Positions 45,557-53,520 of a DNA stretch of 64,000 nt are shown here, piece after piece (the stretch's first letter is position 1; the number at the start of each line of letters is the position of its first letter). The DNA lies in contig NC_019673.1 of NCBI RefSeq assembly GCF_000328705.1, positions 7,327,501 to 7,391,500 of the forward strand. Reading direction: 5' to 3'. Origin of the DNA: Saccharothrix espanaensis DSM 44229. Its GTDB lineage: Bacteria; Actinomycetota; Actinomycetes; Mycobacteriales; Pseudonocardiaceae. Position numbers and translations under genes: made by a program. Under the pieces are notes generated by a model that was not told where the DNA came from, did no database searches, and worked only from the letters and a program-made list of their open reading frames with translations.

Positions 45557-46234
45557 GTGGACGTACTTGAGGACTACACGGGCCACGTCGAGCCCAACGG
45601 CCCGGCCACCCGCCGCACGCTGGAAGAACTGACCATCACGAAGATCTCGGTGGGCGAGATGGACAACAACGCCTACCTGCTCGTGTGCCGGTCGACGAAC
45701 GAGGCCCTGCTGATCGACGCGGCCGCCGACCCGACCCGCCTGTCCGACCTGGTCGGCCACAGCGTGGAACGCCCCCGCCTGAAAACGGTGGTCACCACCC
45801 ACCGCCACGCGGACCACTGGGGAGCACTGGGAGCGGTGGCGGGAGCGAACGGCTCGAACACCGTCGCACACCCGCTGGACGCCGAAGTCCTCCCGATCCC
45901 CCCGGACCAGTTCGCGGAACACGGCGACACGGTGGAAGTGGGCAAGGTCGCCCTGAAGGTGATCCACCTGCGCGGCCACACACCGGGCTCCATCGCCCTC
46001 CTGTACCGCGAACCGGCCGGCCGAGCCCACCTGTTCACCGGCGACTCACTGTTCCCGGGAGGTGTGGGGCGGACCACGTCACCGGAGGACTTCAAGTCGT
46101 TGATCGACGACGTGTCGACCCGGATCTTCGACGAACTGCCCGACGACACCTGGTTCTACCCCGGCCACGGGGACGACTCCACGCTGGGCAAGGAACGCCC
46201 TCACCTGGACGAGTGGCGCGCACGCGGCTGGTGA
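45557..46234 (+). CDS. MBL-fold metallo-hydrolase (glyoxalase II-like)
   Basis: A 225-residue metallo-beta-lactamase-fold enzyme. It has the metal motif THRHADHWG, HLRGHTPGSIAL, the bridging Asp in FTGDSLFPGGVGRT and the last His in YPGHGDDSTLG. These are the hydroxyacylglutathione-hydrolase-like ligands; in a mycothiol organism the thioester partner would differ. GTG at 45557 is preferred over ATG at 45530, which would leave no room for the promoter. A decayed partial copy lies at 47015. Confidence 0.87.
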   Translation: MDVLEDYTGHVEPNGPATRRTLEELTITKISVGEMDNNAYLLVCRSTNEALLIDAAADPTRLSDLVGHSVERPRLKTVVTTHRHADHWGALGAVAGANGSNTVAHPLDAEVLPIPPDQFAEHGDTVEVGKVALKVIHLRGHTPGSIALLYREPAGRAHLFTGDSLFPGGVGRTTSPEDFKSLIDDVSTRIFDELPDDTWFYPGHGDDSTLGKERPHLDEWRARGW

Positions 46235-46265
46235 ACCCGGAGCGGGGCCTGCCCGGCCCCGCTTC

Positions 46266-46670
46266 TCACACCTCGATGACCTCGACCATGCCATCGAGCC
46301 CGGTGAAGTCCTTCGCGTTGCGCGTGTAGAGCGGCAGTCCGCGCACAGAAGCGATGGCGGCGATCATCAGGTCCAGGCGACGGGGCTTGGGGTCGCGGTT
46401 CGCGCCCGGTACCAGCGCCACCAGCGTGCCGAAGCGGGCGGCGGCCTGGCCGTCGAACGGCAACGGCTCGAACTCCACCAGCGCCGCGCCCAACTTCTCG
46501 GTCCGAGCGGCCCGGGTGGCAGCGTCCTTCGCCATCGCCACGCCCTGGTGCAGTTCGGCCATGGTGATCGCGGTCAGCTCGGGAATCTCCGGCAGCACCG
46601 CCGGGTCGAGCCGTCCCAGGTCGATGTAGGTGCAGGTGTCCAGCACCCCCGACTCGCGCCGCTCAGCCAC
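46266..46670 (-). CDS. PIN-domain toxin (VapC-like)
   Basis: A 134-residue PIN-domain ribonuclease. Acidic residues are in SGVLDTCTYIDLG (Asp1), AITMAELHQGVAMA (Glu) and RLDLMIAAIASVRGLPLYTRNAKDFTGL (later acidic pair). It should cleave tRNA or other RNA unless bound by the antitoxin upstream. The GTG start (VAERRESG) overlaps the antitoxin stop by 8 bases. A broken copy follows at 47195-47410. Confidence 0.88.
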   Translation of the reverse strand: MAERRESGVLDTCTYIDLGRLDPAVLPEIPELTAITMAELHQGVAMAKDAATRAARTEKLGAALVEFEPLPFDGQAAARFGTLVALVPGANRDPKPRRLDLMIAAIASVRGLPLYTRNAKDFTGLDGMVEVIEV

Positions 46671-46941
46671 GACTCCGCTCCCACGGGTCGTCCCCACCGA
46701 TCCGGTCTTCGCTCCCGAAGAGGTCGTCGGCTTCACGCCTCAGGCGGTCGTGATCGACCTGCGGCAGGCCCCGGTGCCGCTCCACCAGTTCCCGAGCCGT
46801 CCAGCGCCGCCGACGGGCCAGGGGACGGACCTCGGCGATCTCCACACCGTTGCGGGTGACGTGGTAAGTCTCCCCCGCCTCGACCGCATCCATGACCGCG
46901 GCGGAGTTGTTGCGGAACTCCCGTTGACTGATGACCTTCAC
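46663..46941 (-). CDS. Phd/YefM-type antitoxin
   Basis: A 92-residue antitoxin with the N-terminal Phd/YefM fold MKVISQREFRNNSAAVMDAVEAGETYHVTRNGVEIAEVRPL. An acidic C-terminal tail (about 60-92) should wrap the PIN toxin. It is the first gene of the pair and probably autorepresses through the repeat-rich region just upstream. Confidence 0.9.
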   Translation of the reverse strand: MKVISQREFRNNSAAVMDAVEAGETYHVTRNGVEIAEVRPLARRRRWTARELVERHRGLPQVDHDRLRREADDLFGSEDRIGGDDPWERSRG

Positions 46942-46947
46942 CGACCG

Positions 46948-46979
46948 ATTGTAGCGCCACGTAGCACACCGAGCTACAA
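46948..46979 (-). promoter_or_regulatory. Antitoxin promoter and operator
   Basis: On the minus strand TACAAT (46953-46948) fits a -10 element 6 bases upstream of the leader. It sits inside repeated TAGC/GCTAC half sites: TGTAGC at about 46974 and GCTACA at about 46950, with a further GTAGC between. Phd-type antitoxins bind such sites. Confidence 0.5.
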
Positions 46980-47014
46980 GCGTTGGACCTGGTCACCGCT
47001 CGCGTGGTTCACAC

Positions 47015-47173
47015 TTCCCGGGGGTGTGGGACGGACCCGCTTCACCGGAGGACTTGAAGTCGTTGATCGACGACGTGTCGGCCCGGATCTTCGACGAACT
47101 GCCCGACGACACCTGGTTCTACCCCGGCCACGGCGACGACTCCACGCCCGGAGCGCCCTCACCTGGACGAGTG
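47015..47173 (+). pseudogene. Decayed copy of the MBL-hydrolase 3' end
   Basis: About 155 bases closely match 46052-46220: GGACTTgAAGTCGTTGATCG and ATCTTCGACGAACTGCCCGA are almost unchanged. The frame is broken near the end (CACGCCCGGAGCGCCC for CACGCTGGGCAAGGAACGCCC) and there is no 5' part. Confidence 0.85.
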
Positions 47174-47194
47174 ACGCTCGCGCAGCTGGTGAAC

Positions 47195-47410
47195 CGAAGT
47201 CCTTCGCGTTGCGCGGGTATAGCGCAGTCCGCGTGCGGAGGCGATCGCGGCGGTCATCAGGTCCAGGCGGTGCCGCTTCGCGCCCAGGGTGAGGGCTATC
47301 AGCGTGCCGAAGCGGGTGGCGGCCTGGCCGTCGAACGGGAACGGCTCGAACTCCACGAGCGCCGCGTCCAACTTGTCGGTGCGCGCGGCTCGTGCTGCGG
47401 CGACGACCAG
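47195..47410 (-). pseudogene. Decayed copy of the PIN-domain toxin
   Basis: The region translates to RAARTDKLDAALVEFEPFPFDG and RLDLMTAAIASARGL, clearly a copy of the toxin at 46266. The N-terminal catalytic Asp region is missing, residues are lost around GAKRHRLDL, and the sequence reading TRNAKDF in the intact gene is shifted. About 78 bases present between MBL and toxin genes in copy 1 are deleted here. No antitoxin copy accompanies it. Confidence 0.85.
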
Positions 47411-47442
47411 GCACGGGGACGGTGCCGATCGTCTGGATGTGA

Positions 47443-47724
47443 TCAACGGAAGACCGTGGTGAACCCCTCGGTCCACGTGTCCTGATCGACCACGTACCGC
47501 TCGACCATGAAGCAATTCGGCTCGTCGGCGAAGCCGGGCGTCGTCCTCGCGCGCTCGATCCGCTCGTGCGCGCGGTTCTCCGTCGAGTACACGCCCAGCA
47601 ACTTCACGTCGTCGCCCTCCTCCTCGTCCCAGGACAGCGCGCCGCCCACGTCAACGTGCTCGATCGAGCCGTCGAGGTTGCGGGCATGTCGCACGTGCCA
47701 CAGCAGGAAGACCTCCACCCACAC
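47443..47724 (-). CDS. Small conserved hypothetical protein (DUF7336-like)
   Basis: A 93-residue soluble protein: VEVFLLWHVRHAR...EEGDDVKLLGVYSTENRAHERIERARTTPGF followed by a Phe/Trp-rich end (YVVDQDTWTEGFTTVF). Similar short proteins are common in actinobacteria and predicted to be regulatory or immunity-like, but no function is established. The second GTG, 6 bases later, is an equally good start. Confidence 0.7.
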   Translation of the reverse strand: MWVEVFLLWHVRHARNLDGSIEHVDVGGALSWDEEEGDDVKLLGVYSTENRAHERIERARTTPGFADEPNCFMVERYVVDQDTWTEGFTTVFR

Positions 47725-47788
47725 GACCCTACGAGCCCGCGCCACGCCCCGGGCGTCCACGCGAACTTCCGGCGGGAGCGCTGCGGCG

Positions 47789-48862
47789 TCACGCCGTGTA
47801 CTGGTACGCGGGGTAGGTCAGGTAGCCCTCGTCACCTCCCTGGTAGTAGGTGCTCTCGTCCACGGGCGTGATCGGCAGGGCGTTGCGCAGGCGCTCGACC
47901 AGGTCGGGGTTGGCGATGAAGGCCCGGCCGAAGCTGATCAGGTCGGCACCCAGCCCGAGCCAGCGGTCGGCCTCGGCGCGCCCGGTCTGCTTCGGGCCCA
48001 GTGGCAGCACCGGGTTCATGATGAGGGTGCCCGGCCAGGCGCGGCGGAGGTCGAGCAGCACGTCGTCGCCGACCGTGGCCTCGAGGTGGACGTAGGCCAC
48101 CTCCAAGCGGGCCAGTTCGTCCAGCAGCGCGGCGTAGAGCTGGGGGACGTCCGCCTCCTCCACGCCCCAGAACGTCGCGCCCGGCGAGAGGCGGATGCCG
48201 GTCCTGGCCGCGCCGACGGCCTCGACGGTGGCGGACGTCGCTTCGACCGCGAACCGGATCCGGTTGGGCACCGAGCCGCCGTAGCGGTCCGTGCGCAAGT
48301 TGGCGTTCGAGGAGAGGAACTGCGAGATCAAGTAGCCGTTCGCACCGTGCAGCTCCACACCGTCGAACCCTGCGTCGACGGCGCGGCGCGCGGCTGTGGC
48401 GTACGACTGGGCGTGGCCGGGCACTTCGGCGGTGTCGAGGGGGCGCGGTGTCGGCGCGGGCTGGGGTCCGGTCGGGGTGAACACATCGCCGACAGCGGGC
48501 ACCGCCGAGGGCCCGACCGGGCGCATACCGGTGGTGTCGGGGTGCGACACCCGCCCGCCGTGCATGATCTGGGCGAAGACGCGCCCTCCGTTGGCGTGCA
48601 CGGCCGAGGTCACGGGGCGCCACGCGGCAACGTGTTCATCGGTGTACAGGCCCGGCGTGCCCGGGTTGGACTGCCCGACCGCACTCGGCTGGACCCCTTC
48701 GGTCACGATCAGCCCGGCGGTCGCCCGCTGGGCGTAGTACGTCGCCATCGACGGCGTCGCCGTCCCGCCGGCCCCGGCCCGGACCCGGGTCATCGGGGCC
48801 ATCACGACCCGGTTGGGCAACGTCAGGCCCCTGAGCTGGTAGCTGTCGAACAGAGTCGTCAC
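47789..48862 (-). CDS. Old yellow enzyme family NADH:flavin oxidoreductase (alkene reductase)
   Basis: A 357-residue FMN-dependent (beta/alpha)8 ene-reductase. Visible are NRVVMAPMTRVRA (FMN), GGRVFAQIMHGGRVSHP, the substrate-binding HGANGYLISQFLSSNANLRTDRYGGS (the HxxN pair binds the carbonyl; the Tyr is the proton donor in this class) and GRAFIANPDLVERL. It reduces activated C=C bonds of electrophiles such as enals or nitro compounds. It is divergent from a MerR regulator gene, which probably controls it. Confidence 0.94.
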   Translation of the reverse strand: MTTLFDSYQLRGLTLPNRVVMAPMTRVRAGAGGTATPSMATYYAQRATAGLIVTEGVQPSAVGQSNPGTPGLYTDEHVAAWRPVTSAVHANGGRVFAQIMHGGRVSHPDTTGMRPVGPSAVPAVGDVFTPTGPQPAPTPRPLDTAEVPGHAQSYATAARRAVDAGFDGVELHGANGYLISQFLSSNANLRTDRYGGSVPNRIRFAVEATSATVEAVGAARTGIRLSPGATFWGVEEADVPQLYAALLDELARLEVAYVHLEATVGDDVLLDLRRAWPGTLIMNPVLPLGPKQTGRAEADRWLGLGADLISFGRAFIANPDLVERLRNALPITPVDESTYYQGGDEGYLTYPAYQYTA

Positions 48863-48921
48863 GGCGAAGCTCCTTCACGGTCCGCGGCACCTGGTCCGCC
48901 GGTGCCACGGCTACGCTAAAA

Positions 48922-48941
48922 CCTCACATCCATGTCAGAGG
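48922..48941. promoter_or_regulatory. Candidate MerR operator
   Basis: CCTCACATCCATGTCAGAGG is an imperfect inverted repeat between the divergent reductase and MerR genes, the usual place for a MerR-family site. Confidence 0.45.
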
Positions 48942-48977
48942 CAAACGCTTGTGCCTCGGATCACCACGGAGGACGAC

Positions 48978-49355
48978 GTGCGCATCGGGGACTTGTCCGC
49001 CCGAACCGGGGTCAGCGTCCGATCCCTCCGCTACTACGAAGAACAGCGCCTGCTCACCAGCACCCGCAGCGCCGGCGGCCAACGGCACTACACCGCCGCC
49101 GACGTCGAACGGGTGGGTTTCATCCAGCGGATGTACACCGCCGGGCTGTCCAGCCGCACCGTCGCCGAACTGCTGCCCTGCGTCGATTCGCCCAGCGAGG
49201 AGAACTCGGACGCCGCCCTGGAACGAATGGCGCAGGAACGCGACCGACTCTCCGCCCACATCGCCGACCTCATCCGAACCCGGGACGCACTCGACCGCCT
49301 CATGGCCACGAACCGGGCGCACCGCGAAAGCCTCAGCGCCGAAGTCGCCCAATGA
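48978..49355 (+). CDS. MerR-family transcriptional regulator
   Basis: A 125-residue MerR protein. The winged helix has IGDLSARTGVSVRSLRYYEEQRLL..TRSAGGQRHY and a C-terminal coiled coil follows (about 80-120, RMAQERDRLSAHIADLIRTRDALDRL). It has a Cys in ELLPCVDS but not the metal-binding set of metal sensors. As a neighbour of an ene-reductase, it probably senses an electrophile or oxidant. GTG at 48978 has GGAGGA 4 bases upstream and is preferred over the GTG at 48951. Confidence 0.88.
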   Translation: MRIGDLSARTGVSVRSLRYYEEQRLLTSTRSAGGQRHYTAADVERVGFIQRMYTAGLSSRTVAELLPCVDSPSEENSDAALERMAQERDRLSAHIADLIRTRDALDRLMATNRAHRESLSAEVAQ

Positions 49356-49488
49356 CCAAGGCTGGCCACGTCGTTGGGACCGGCTACCAGTGTCATGGGC
49401 GGCATCGACCCGCTGCGGCAGGTGGCGTAGGCGGTCGCGGTGGTGGGAGGTGGGGAAAATCCGGCGGACGTGGGATCGGTCGGTGTCG

Positions 49489-49494
49489 TAGCGT
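49489..49494 (+). promoter_or_regulatory. -10 element TAGCGT, leaderless start
   Basis: TAGCGT lies 7 bases before the ATG at 49502, the same arrangement as at 10743 and 11393. Confidence 0.5.
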
Positions 49495-49501
49495 GCGCGC
49501 G

Positions 49502-49900
49502 ATGATCACTTACGAGTGGCGGGGGCGGTTCGAGAACGTCGAGGTGAACGTCCTGCACGCCGAGGGGTTCGACCACCCGGTTCTCGACCGGGACGACTGG
49601 TGGGCCCAGGTGAACCGGCACAGTCTCGGCTGGGTGTGCGCACGGCAGGACGATGAGCTCGTCGGGTTCGTGAACGTCGCGTGGGACGGCGCGTGTCACG
49701 CGTTCGTGCTCGACACCCTGGTCACCAGCGCGGTCCGACGCCGAGGGGTGGGGCGGCAGTTGATCGTCCACGCCACGGAGCACGCCCGCGCCGCCGGGTG
49801 CGAGTGGCTGCACGTCGACTTCGACCCGCACCTCCGGCCGTTCTACTTCGACAGCTGTGGTTTCCGCCCTACCGACGCCGGCCTGATCGCCCTGCGCTAG
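49502..49900 (+). CDS. GNAT-family N-acetyltransferase
   Basis: A 132-residue GNAT protein with the acetyl-CoA loop VTSAVRRRGVGRQLIVHA (R-R-x-G-V-G) and the C-terminal motif LHVDFDPHLRPFYFDSCGFRPT. The substrate is unknown. It follows the MerR gene but has its own promoter. Confidence 0.9.
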   Translation: MITYEWRGRFENVEVNVLHAEGFDHPVLDRDDWWAQVNRHSLGWVCARQDDELVGFVNVAWDGACHAFVLDTLVTSAVRRRGVGRQLIVHATEHARAAGCEWLHVDFDPHLRPFYFDSCGFRPTDAGLIALR

Positions 49901-49919
49901 AGCCGGGCACGCCACCGTG

Positions 49920-50540
49920 TCACGGGCGCGGTGTTGCGTCGGGGGTCGAACGGGTGACGGCGTCCAGCACGTCCAGGTAGCCCTCGCCGGCGCGCCACAG
50001 GGTGTCCGCGACGGGTTCCAGTTTGCCGGGCTGCCAGCGCTTGTCCTCGTAGGCGCGGGTCCGCTCGCGCAGTGCGCGCAGGCTTGACGCCAGCTCGTCG
50101 GCCAGGCGGGCGCGCAGGTCGTCGGCGCTCGGCGCGGCTGTGCGGACCTGGTCGCCGCGTCCCTCCGCCAACGCCGACAGGACGTCCTCGGCGAGCCCTT
50201 CCTCCACGTCCCACACCAGGGCCGGCCGGTCGATCCGGTGGTTCCAGACCGGAACGCGGGTCGAGCGCCACAGGGCCGTGATCGGGCTCCTGGACAGGCG
50301 GGTCGCGTTGCTCCAGTGCTCCGCGCCGATCGGCTCGCTCAGCCACGGGACGTCGTCCGCCGGCAGGTCGACCGCCAACGCGACGGTCACCCGGTCGATG
50401 TCGCGGGCCCGGTCGAGGATGTCGCCGACCGCCCACAGCGCGACGACCCGCAGCCGGTGGATCGGGTTCGGCCGGTCCTCCAGTTCCGCGCACTTCTCCG
50501 CCAGGTCCCGCAGGTGGTGCACCGCACGTGTCCACTTCAC
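49920..50540 (-). CDS. Hypothetical protein, all-helical N-terminus
   Basis: I do not recognise the family. The 206-residue soluble protein has VHHLRDLAEKCAELEDRPNPIHRLRVVALWAVGDILD at the N-terminus, a central DRVTVALAVDLPADDVPWLS.P.GAEHW segment and a helical C-terminus (ARLADELASSLRALRERTRAYEDKRW). The layout suggests a nucleotidyltransferase-like or immunity-type protein, without visible catalytic motifs. GTG at 50540 is chosen because the conserved-looking part starts there; further upstream the frame is Arg/Pro-rich shadow. Confidence 0.65.
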   Translation of the reverse strand: MKWTRAVHHLRDLAEKCAELEDRPNPIHRLRVVALWAVGDILDRARDIDRVTVALAVDLPADDVPWLSEPIGAEHWSNATRLSRSPITALWRSTRVPVWNHRIDRPALVWDVEEGLAEDVLSALAEGRGDQVRTAAPSADDLRARLADELASSLRALRERTRAYEDKRWQPGKLEPVADTLWRAGEGYLDVLDAVTRSTPDATPRP

Positions 50541-50949
50541 CGGGCCATCCTGGTCCAAGCCCGGTCGTGCTTCGCCGGCCGGGTCACCGCCGTGAGCAGC
50601 AGCGCGGCGGTCGCCGTGCGCAGGAACGTTCCGCGCCGCGCGCAGGCCCACCGGGCGGATGCGGGCGGTGCTCACCGCGAGCACGGCCGGCAGCACGGCG
50701 AGCACGGCGACGTCCGCGACGCCGCCTGTGCGGGAGACGTCGGGCTCACGTCGGGGCGGCGGTCGGATAGGCTCGGGGCGTGCCCGCCTCGGACAGGGTG
50801 GCCGCCCTCGCGGCGGCGTGAAACCCGGCTTGTAGCGCATCGCGCCGTCGCACCGCGAGTCCTCGCCGGTGTGGCCCTGAGCGCTGCCCGGCTCCCGAAT
50901 TCCGAGTTCCGGAGCCTTTCGTGCACTTCTGCTGTGATGTCACCGGCCG
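50541..50949. other. Intergenic region with a truncated leaderless start
   Basis: About 400 bases with no full gene. At 50768-50773 a TAGGCT element is followed 6 bases later by a GTG (50780) that opens a reading frame of only 13 codons (MPASDRVAALAAA, stop at 50821). This looks like the beginning of a lost gene. Confidence 0.5.
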
Positions 50950-52308
50950 GTGGTCGGTGTGAATCGTCGTGTTCTCGTGGCGGCGGCCGTGCTGCTGTCG
51001 TCGTTGTCGTTCCCGTTGACCATCACCGGCGCTTCGGTGGCGTTGCCCGACCTCACGGGTGACCTGAACGCCTCGCCGACCGGCGCGCAGTGGGTCGTCA
51101 CCGGGTACAACCTGTGCTTCGCCGCGTTCCTGGCGTTCGGCGGTTCGCTCGCCGACGCGCTGGGGCGGCGGAAGCTCTACGTCGTCGGGGTGTCCGCGTT
51201 CCTGGTCGGCAGCGCGTCGTGCGCCGTCGCGGGGGACGTCGGGGTGCTGGTCGCGGCACGGCTGGTCGCCGGGGTCGGGGCCGCTGTCGCCACCGCGACC
51301 GGGCAGTCGTTGCTCGCCTCGGCGTTCGACGGTGCCGCGCGCGCCCGGGTGTTCGGGGCGCTGGGCACCGTGCTGGGGGTCGGGGTGGCGTTCGGGCCCA
51401 CGCTGTCGGGGTTCCTGGTGGACCTGGCCGGCTGGCGGGCGGTGTTCTGGGCGCCGGCGGTGCTCGCCGGGCTCGCCTTGGCGCTGTGCCCCGGGCTGCC
51501 GGGCGGACGCGGCACCGGGCAGCGGGTCGACCGGGGTGGCGGCGTGCTGTTCACGGTCGCGCTCGGCGCGGTGATCTGGGTGTTCGTGGAAGCCCCGGCG
51601 CTCGGGATCGGGCACCCGGCGGTGCTCGCGGTGGCGGTGGTCGCGGTCGTGGCCGGTGGCGGGTTCGTGCGGGTCGAACGGCGGGCGGGTGTGCCGGTGT
51701 TCGACTTGGCGCTGCTCGGCGACCGGGCGTTCCTCGGCTACTCGCTGGTGGCCGCGACCATGATGGGGCTGCTCGTCCCGCTGCTGGTCTACCTGCCGTC
51801 GTACCTCATCGACGTGGTCGGGCTCGACCCGGCGCGGGCCGGGCTGTGGATGCTGGTGCTGACCGTCCCCTCGGTGCTGCTCCCGCCGGTCGGCGCGGCC
51901 GTCGCGAAGCGGTCGCCCCGACTGCTGTCCACCGGCGCGGTCACGATCACGTCGGCGGGGGTGGTCGGGCTGGTGACGATCGGGCCGGACGGCGCGCCGT
52001 GGCTGCCGCTGCTGGTCACCGGCATCGGCGTCGGGCTCACGACGGGGGTGGTCGACGGGCTGGCGCTGTCGGGCGTGCCCGCCGACCGGGCGGGGACGGC
52101 CGCGGGGCTGGTCAACACCGCCCGGCTCACCACCGAGACCGTCGCGCTGGCGACGGTCGGCTCGGCGTTGACGGCGCTGAGCGGCGGCCCGCTCGCCGGG
52201 CCCGGTTTCACCGACGCGCTGCGGGTCGTGGTCGTCGTGTCGGGGTGCGCCGGGTTCGTGGCGGCGCTCGGCGCGAACGCGTTGCTGCGGCGGCGGATCA
52301 GCCGGTGA
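50950..52308 (+). CDS. MFS transporter, DHA2-type drug exporter
   Basis: A 452-residue transporter with about 14 hydrophobic segments. It has the DHA2-family start SFPLTITGASVALPDLTGDLNAS..GAQWVVTGYNL, motif A GGSLADALGRRKLYVVG and the drug-export motif C region GALGTVLGVGVAFGPTLSGFLVD. It probably exports a small hydrophobic compound. Start is GTG at 50950 or 50959. Its last 11 bases overlap the convergent macrodomain gene. Confidence 0.88.
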   Translation: MVGVNRRVLVAAAVLLSSLSFPLTITGASVALPDLTGDLNASPTGAQWVVTGYNLCFAAFLAFGGSLADALGRRKLYVVGVSAFLVGSASCAVAGDVGVLVAARLVAGVGAAVATATGQSLLASAFDGAARARVFGALGTVLGVGVAFGPTLSGFLVDLAGWRAVFWAPAVLAGLALALCPGLPGGRGTGQRVDRGGGVLFTVALGAVIWVFVEAPALGIGHPAVLAVAVVAVVAGGGFVRVERRAGVPVFDLALLGDRAFLGYSLVAATMMGLLVPLLVYLPSYLIDVVGLDPARAGLWMLVLTVPSVLLPPVGAAVAKRSPRLLSTGAVTITSAGVVGLVTIGPDGAPWLPLLVTGIGVGLTTGVVDGLALSGVPADRAGTAAGLVNTARLTTETVALATVGSALTALSGGPLAGPGFTDALRVVVVVSGCAGFVAALGANALLRRRISR

Positions 52309-52813
52309 GGTGCCGGTGGAGGTGGTCGGTCAGCGCGGCGTGGGTCTCGGGGTCGAAGGCGACCAGGCGGACCAGCGCCACGTCGGTGTCGGCGGCGGCG
52401 ACGGCCGTCACGGCGATGCGGGCGGCCTCCTCCACCGGGAAGCCGTGGACGCCGGTGGCGATGGCGGGGAAGGCGACGCTGCGCACGCCCAGTTCGTCGG
52501 CGACCTCCAGGCTGCGGCGGTAGCACGAGACCAGCACGTCGGCTTCGCCGCGGCCGCCGCCCTCCCACACCGGACCGACGGTGTGGATCACGTGCTGGAC
52601 GGGCGGGGGCAGGTCGAACGCCGGGGTGGCGATCGCGTCGCCGGGCGCGCAGGGCGCGACCCTCGCCCCGGCCTCGGCCAGCCGCGGCCCGGCCGCCCGG
52701 TGCACGGCCCCGTCCACCCCGCCGCCGCCCAGCAGCGACTCGTTCGCCGCGGTGACGACGGCGTCGACGGCCTGGCGGGTGATGTCGCCCTGAACCACTT
52801 CGATCGTGACCAT
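52298..52813 (-). CDS. Macrodomain protein (ADP-ribose binding)
   Basis: A 171-residue single macrodomain: IEVVQGDITRQAVDAVVTAANESLLGGGGVDGAVHRAAGPRL at the N-terminus and VAFPAIATGVHGFPVEEAARIAV in the phosphate loop. The Asn in AANESL and the GGGGVDG loop bind the distal ribose. Such proteins remove ADP-ribose from proteins or hydrolyse O-acetyl-ADP-ribose. An ADP-ribosylglycohydrolase is encoded 9 kb away. The neighbouring MFS gene gives no functional link. Confidence 0.95.
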   Translation of the reverse strand: MVTIEVVQGDITRQAVDAVVTAANESLLGGGGVDGAVHRAAGPRLAEAGARVAPCAPGDAIATPAFDLPPPVQHVIHTVGPVWEGGGRGEADVLVSCYRRSLEVADELGVRSVAFPAIATGVHGFPVEEAARIAVTAVAAADTDVALVRLVAFDPETHAALTDHLHRHLTG

Positions 52814-52914
52814 CCGCCCAGCATCCGGCACCGGCGGCCGGTTCCCGCCGCTGTTTCGCGGTCGGCGTGTGCCGCAGGGCACCAAGACTGCCAACCAAGT
52901 CCATTGTGGACGGT

Positions 52915-53520
52915 CTAAAGCCAGCCGTTGTCGTGGGCGGTCAAATAAGCCTCGGCACGGCTCGTCGCGCCGAGTTTCGCCACCGCCGCCGACAGATAGT
53001 TGCGCACGGTCCCCTGGGACAGGTGGGTCTTGCGGGCGATCGCGGCGACCGGGGTGTCGTACTCGGCCAGCCGCAGCACCTCCAGTTCGCGCGGGGTCAG
53101 CGGGCACGGCGGGGTGGTCAGGGCGTCGGCGGCCAGGGCCGGGTCGACGTACCGGCCGCCCGCGTGCACCCGGCGGATCACGTCGGCCAGCGTGCCGCCG
53201 GGAGAACCCTTGGGCAGGAACGCTTTCGCGCCCGCCGACAGCGCCCGGTGCAGGTGCGGCGGCTTGCCCCGGCCGGTCAGGATCACCACCGCGCACGCGG
53301 GCGCGTCCCGGGTCAGCGCCTCGGTCACCTCGAAGCCGTCCAGCAGCGGCAGCTGGAGGTCGACCACGGCGACGTCCGGGCGGTGGGCGAGGGTCTGCGC
53401 CACGGCCGCGCGACCGTCCGCCGCGTGGGCCACCACCTCGATGTCGGGTTCCAGGCCCAGCAGCGCGGCCACCGCGACCCGGATCAGCTCCTCGTCGTCG
53501 GCCAGCAGCACCCGGATCAC
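52915..53520 (-). CDS. NarL/LuxR-family response regulator
   Basis: A 201-residue regulator. The receiver domain has the acidic pair LLADDEE, the phospho-acceptor Asp in VAVVDLQLPLLDG and the Lys in AFLPKGSPGG. The C-terminal LuxR HTH has LTPRELEVLRLAEYDTPVAAIARKTHLSQGTVRNYLS. Its GTG overlaps the kinase stop, and it is the third gene of the operon. It probably controls its own operon or a nearby export function. A close paralog is at 58378. Confidence 0.92.
   Translation of the reverse strand: MIRVLLADDEELIRVAVAALLGLEPDIEVVAHAADGRAAVAQTLAHRPDVAVVDLQLPLLDGFEVTEALTRDAPACAVVILTGRGKPPHLHRALSAGAKAFLPKGSPGGTLADVIRRVHAGGRYVDPALAADALTTPPCPLTPRELEVLRLAEYDTPVAAIARKTHLSQGTVRNYLSAAVAKLGATSRAEAYLTAHDNGWL

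Noticed and set aside
48960..48977. Upstream GTG (48951) as the MerR start
   Set aside because: The later GTG has a GGAGGA site at proper distance and matches the family start RIGDLSARTG.
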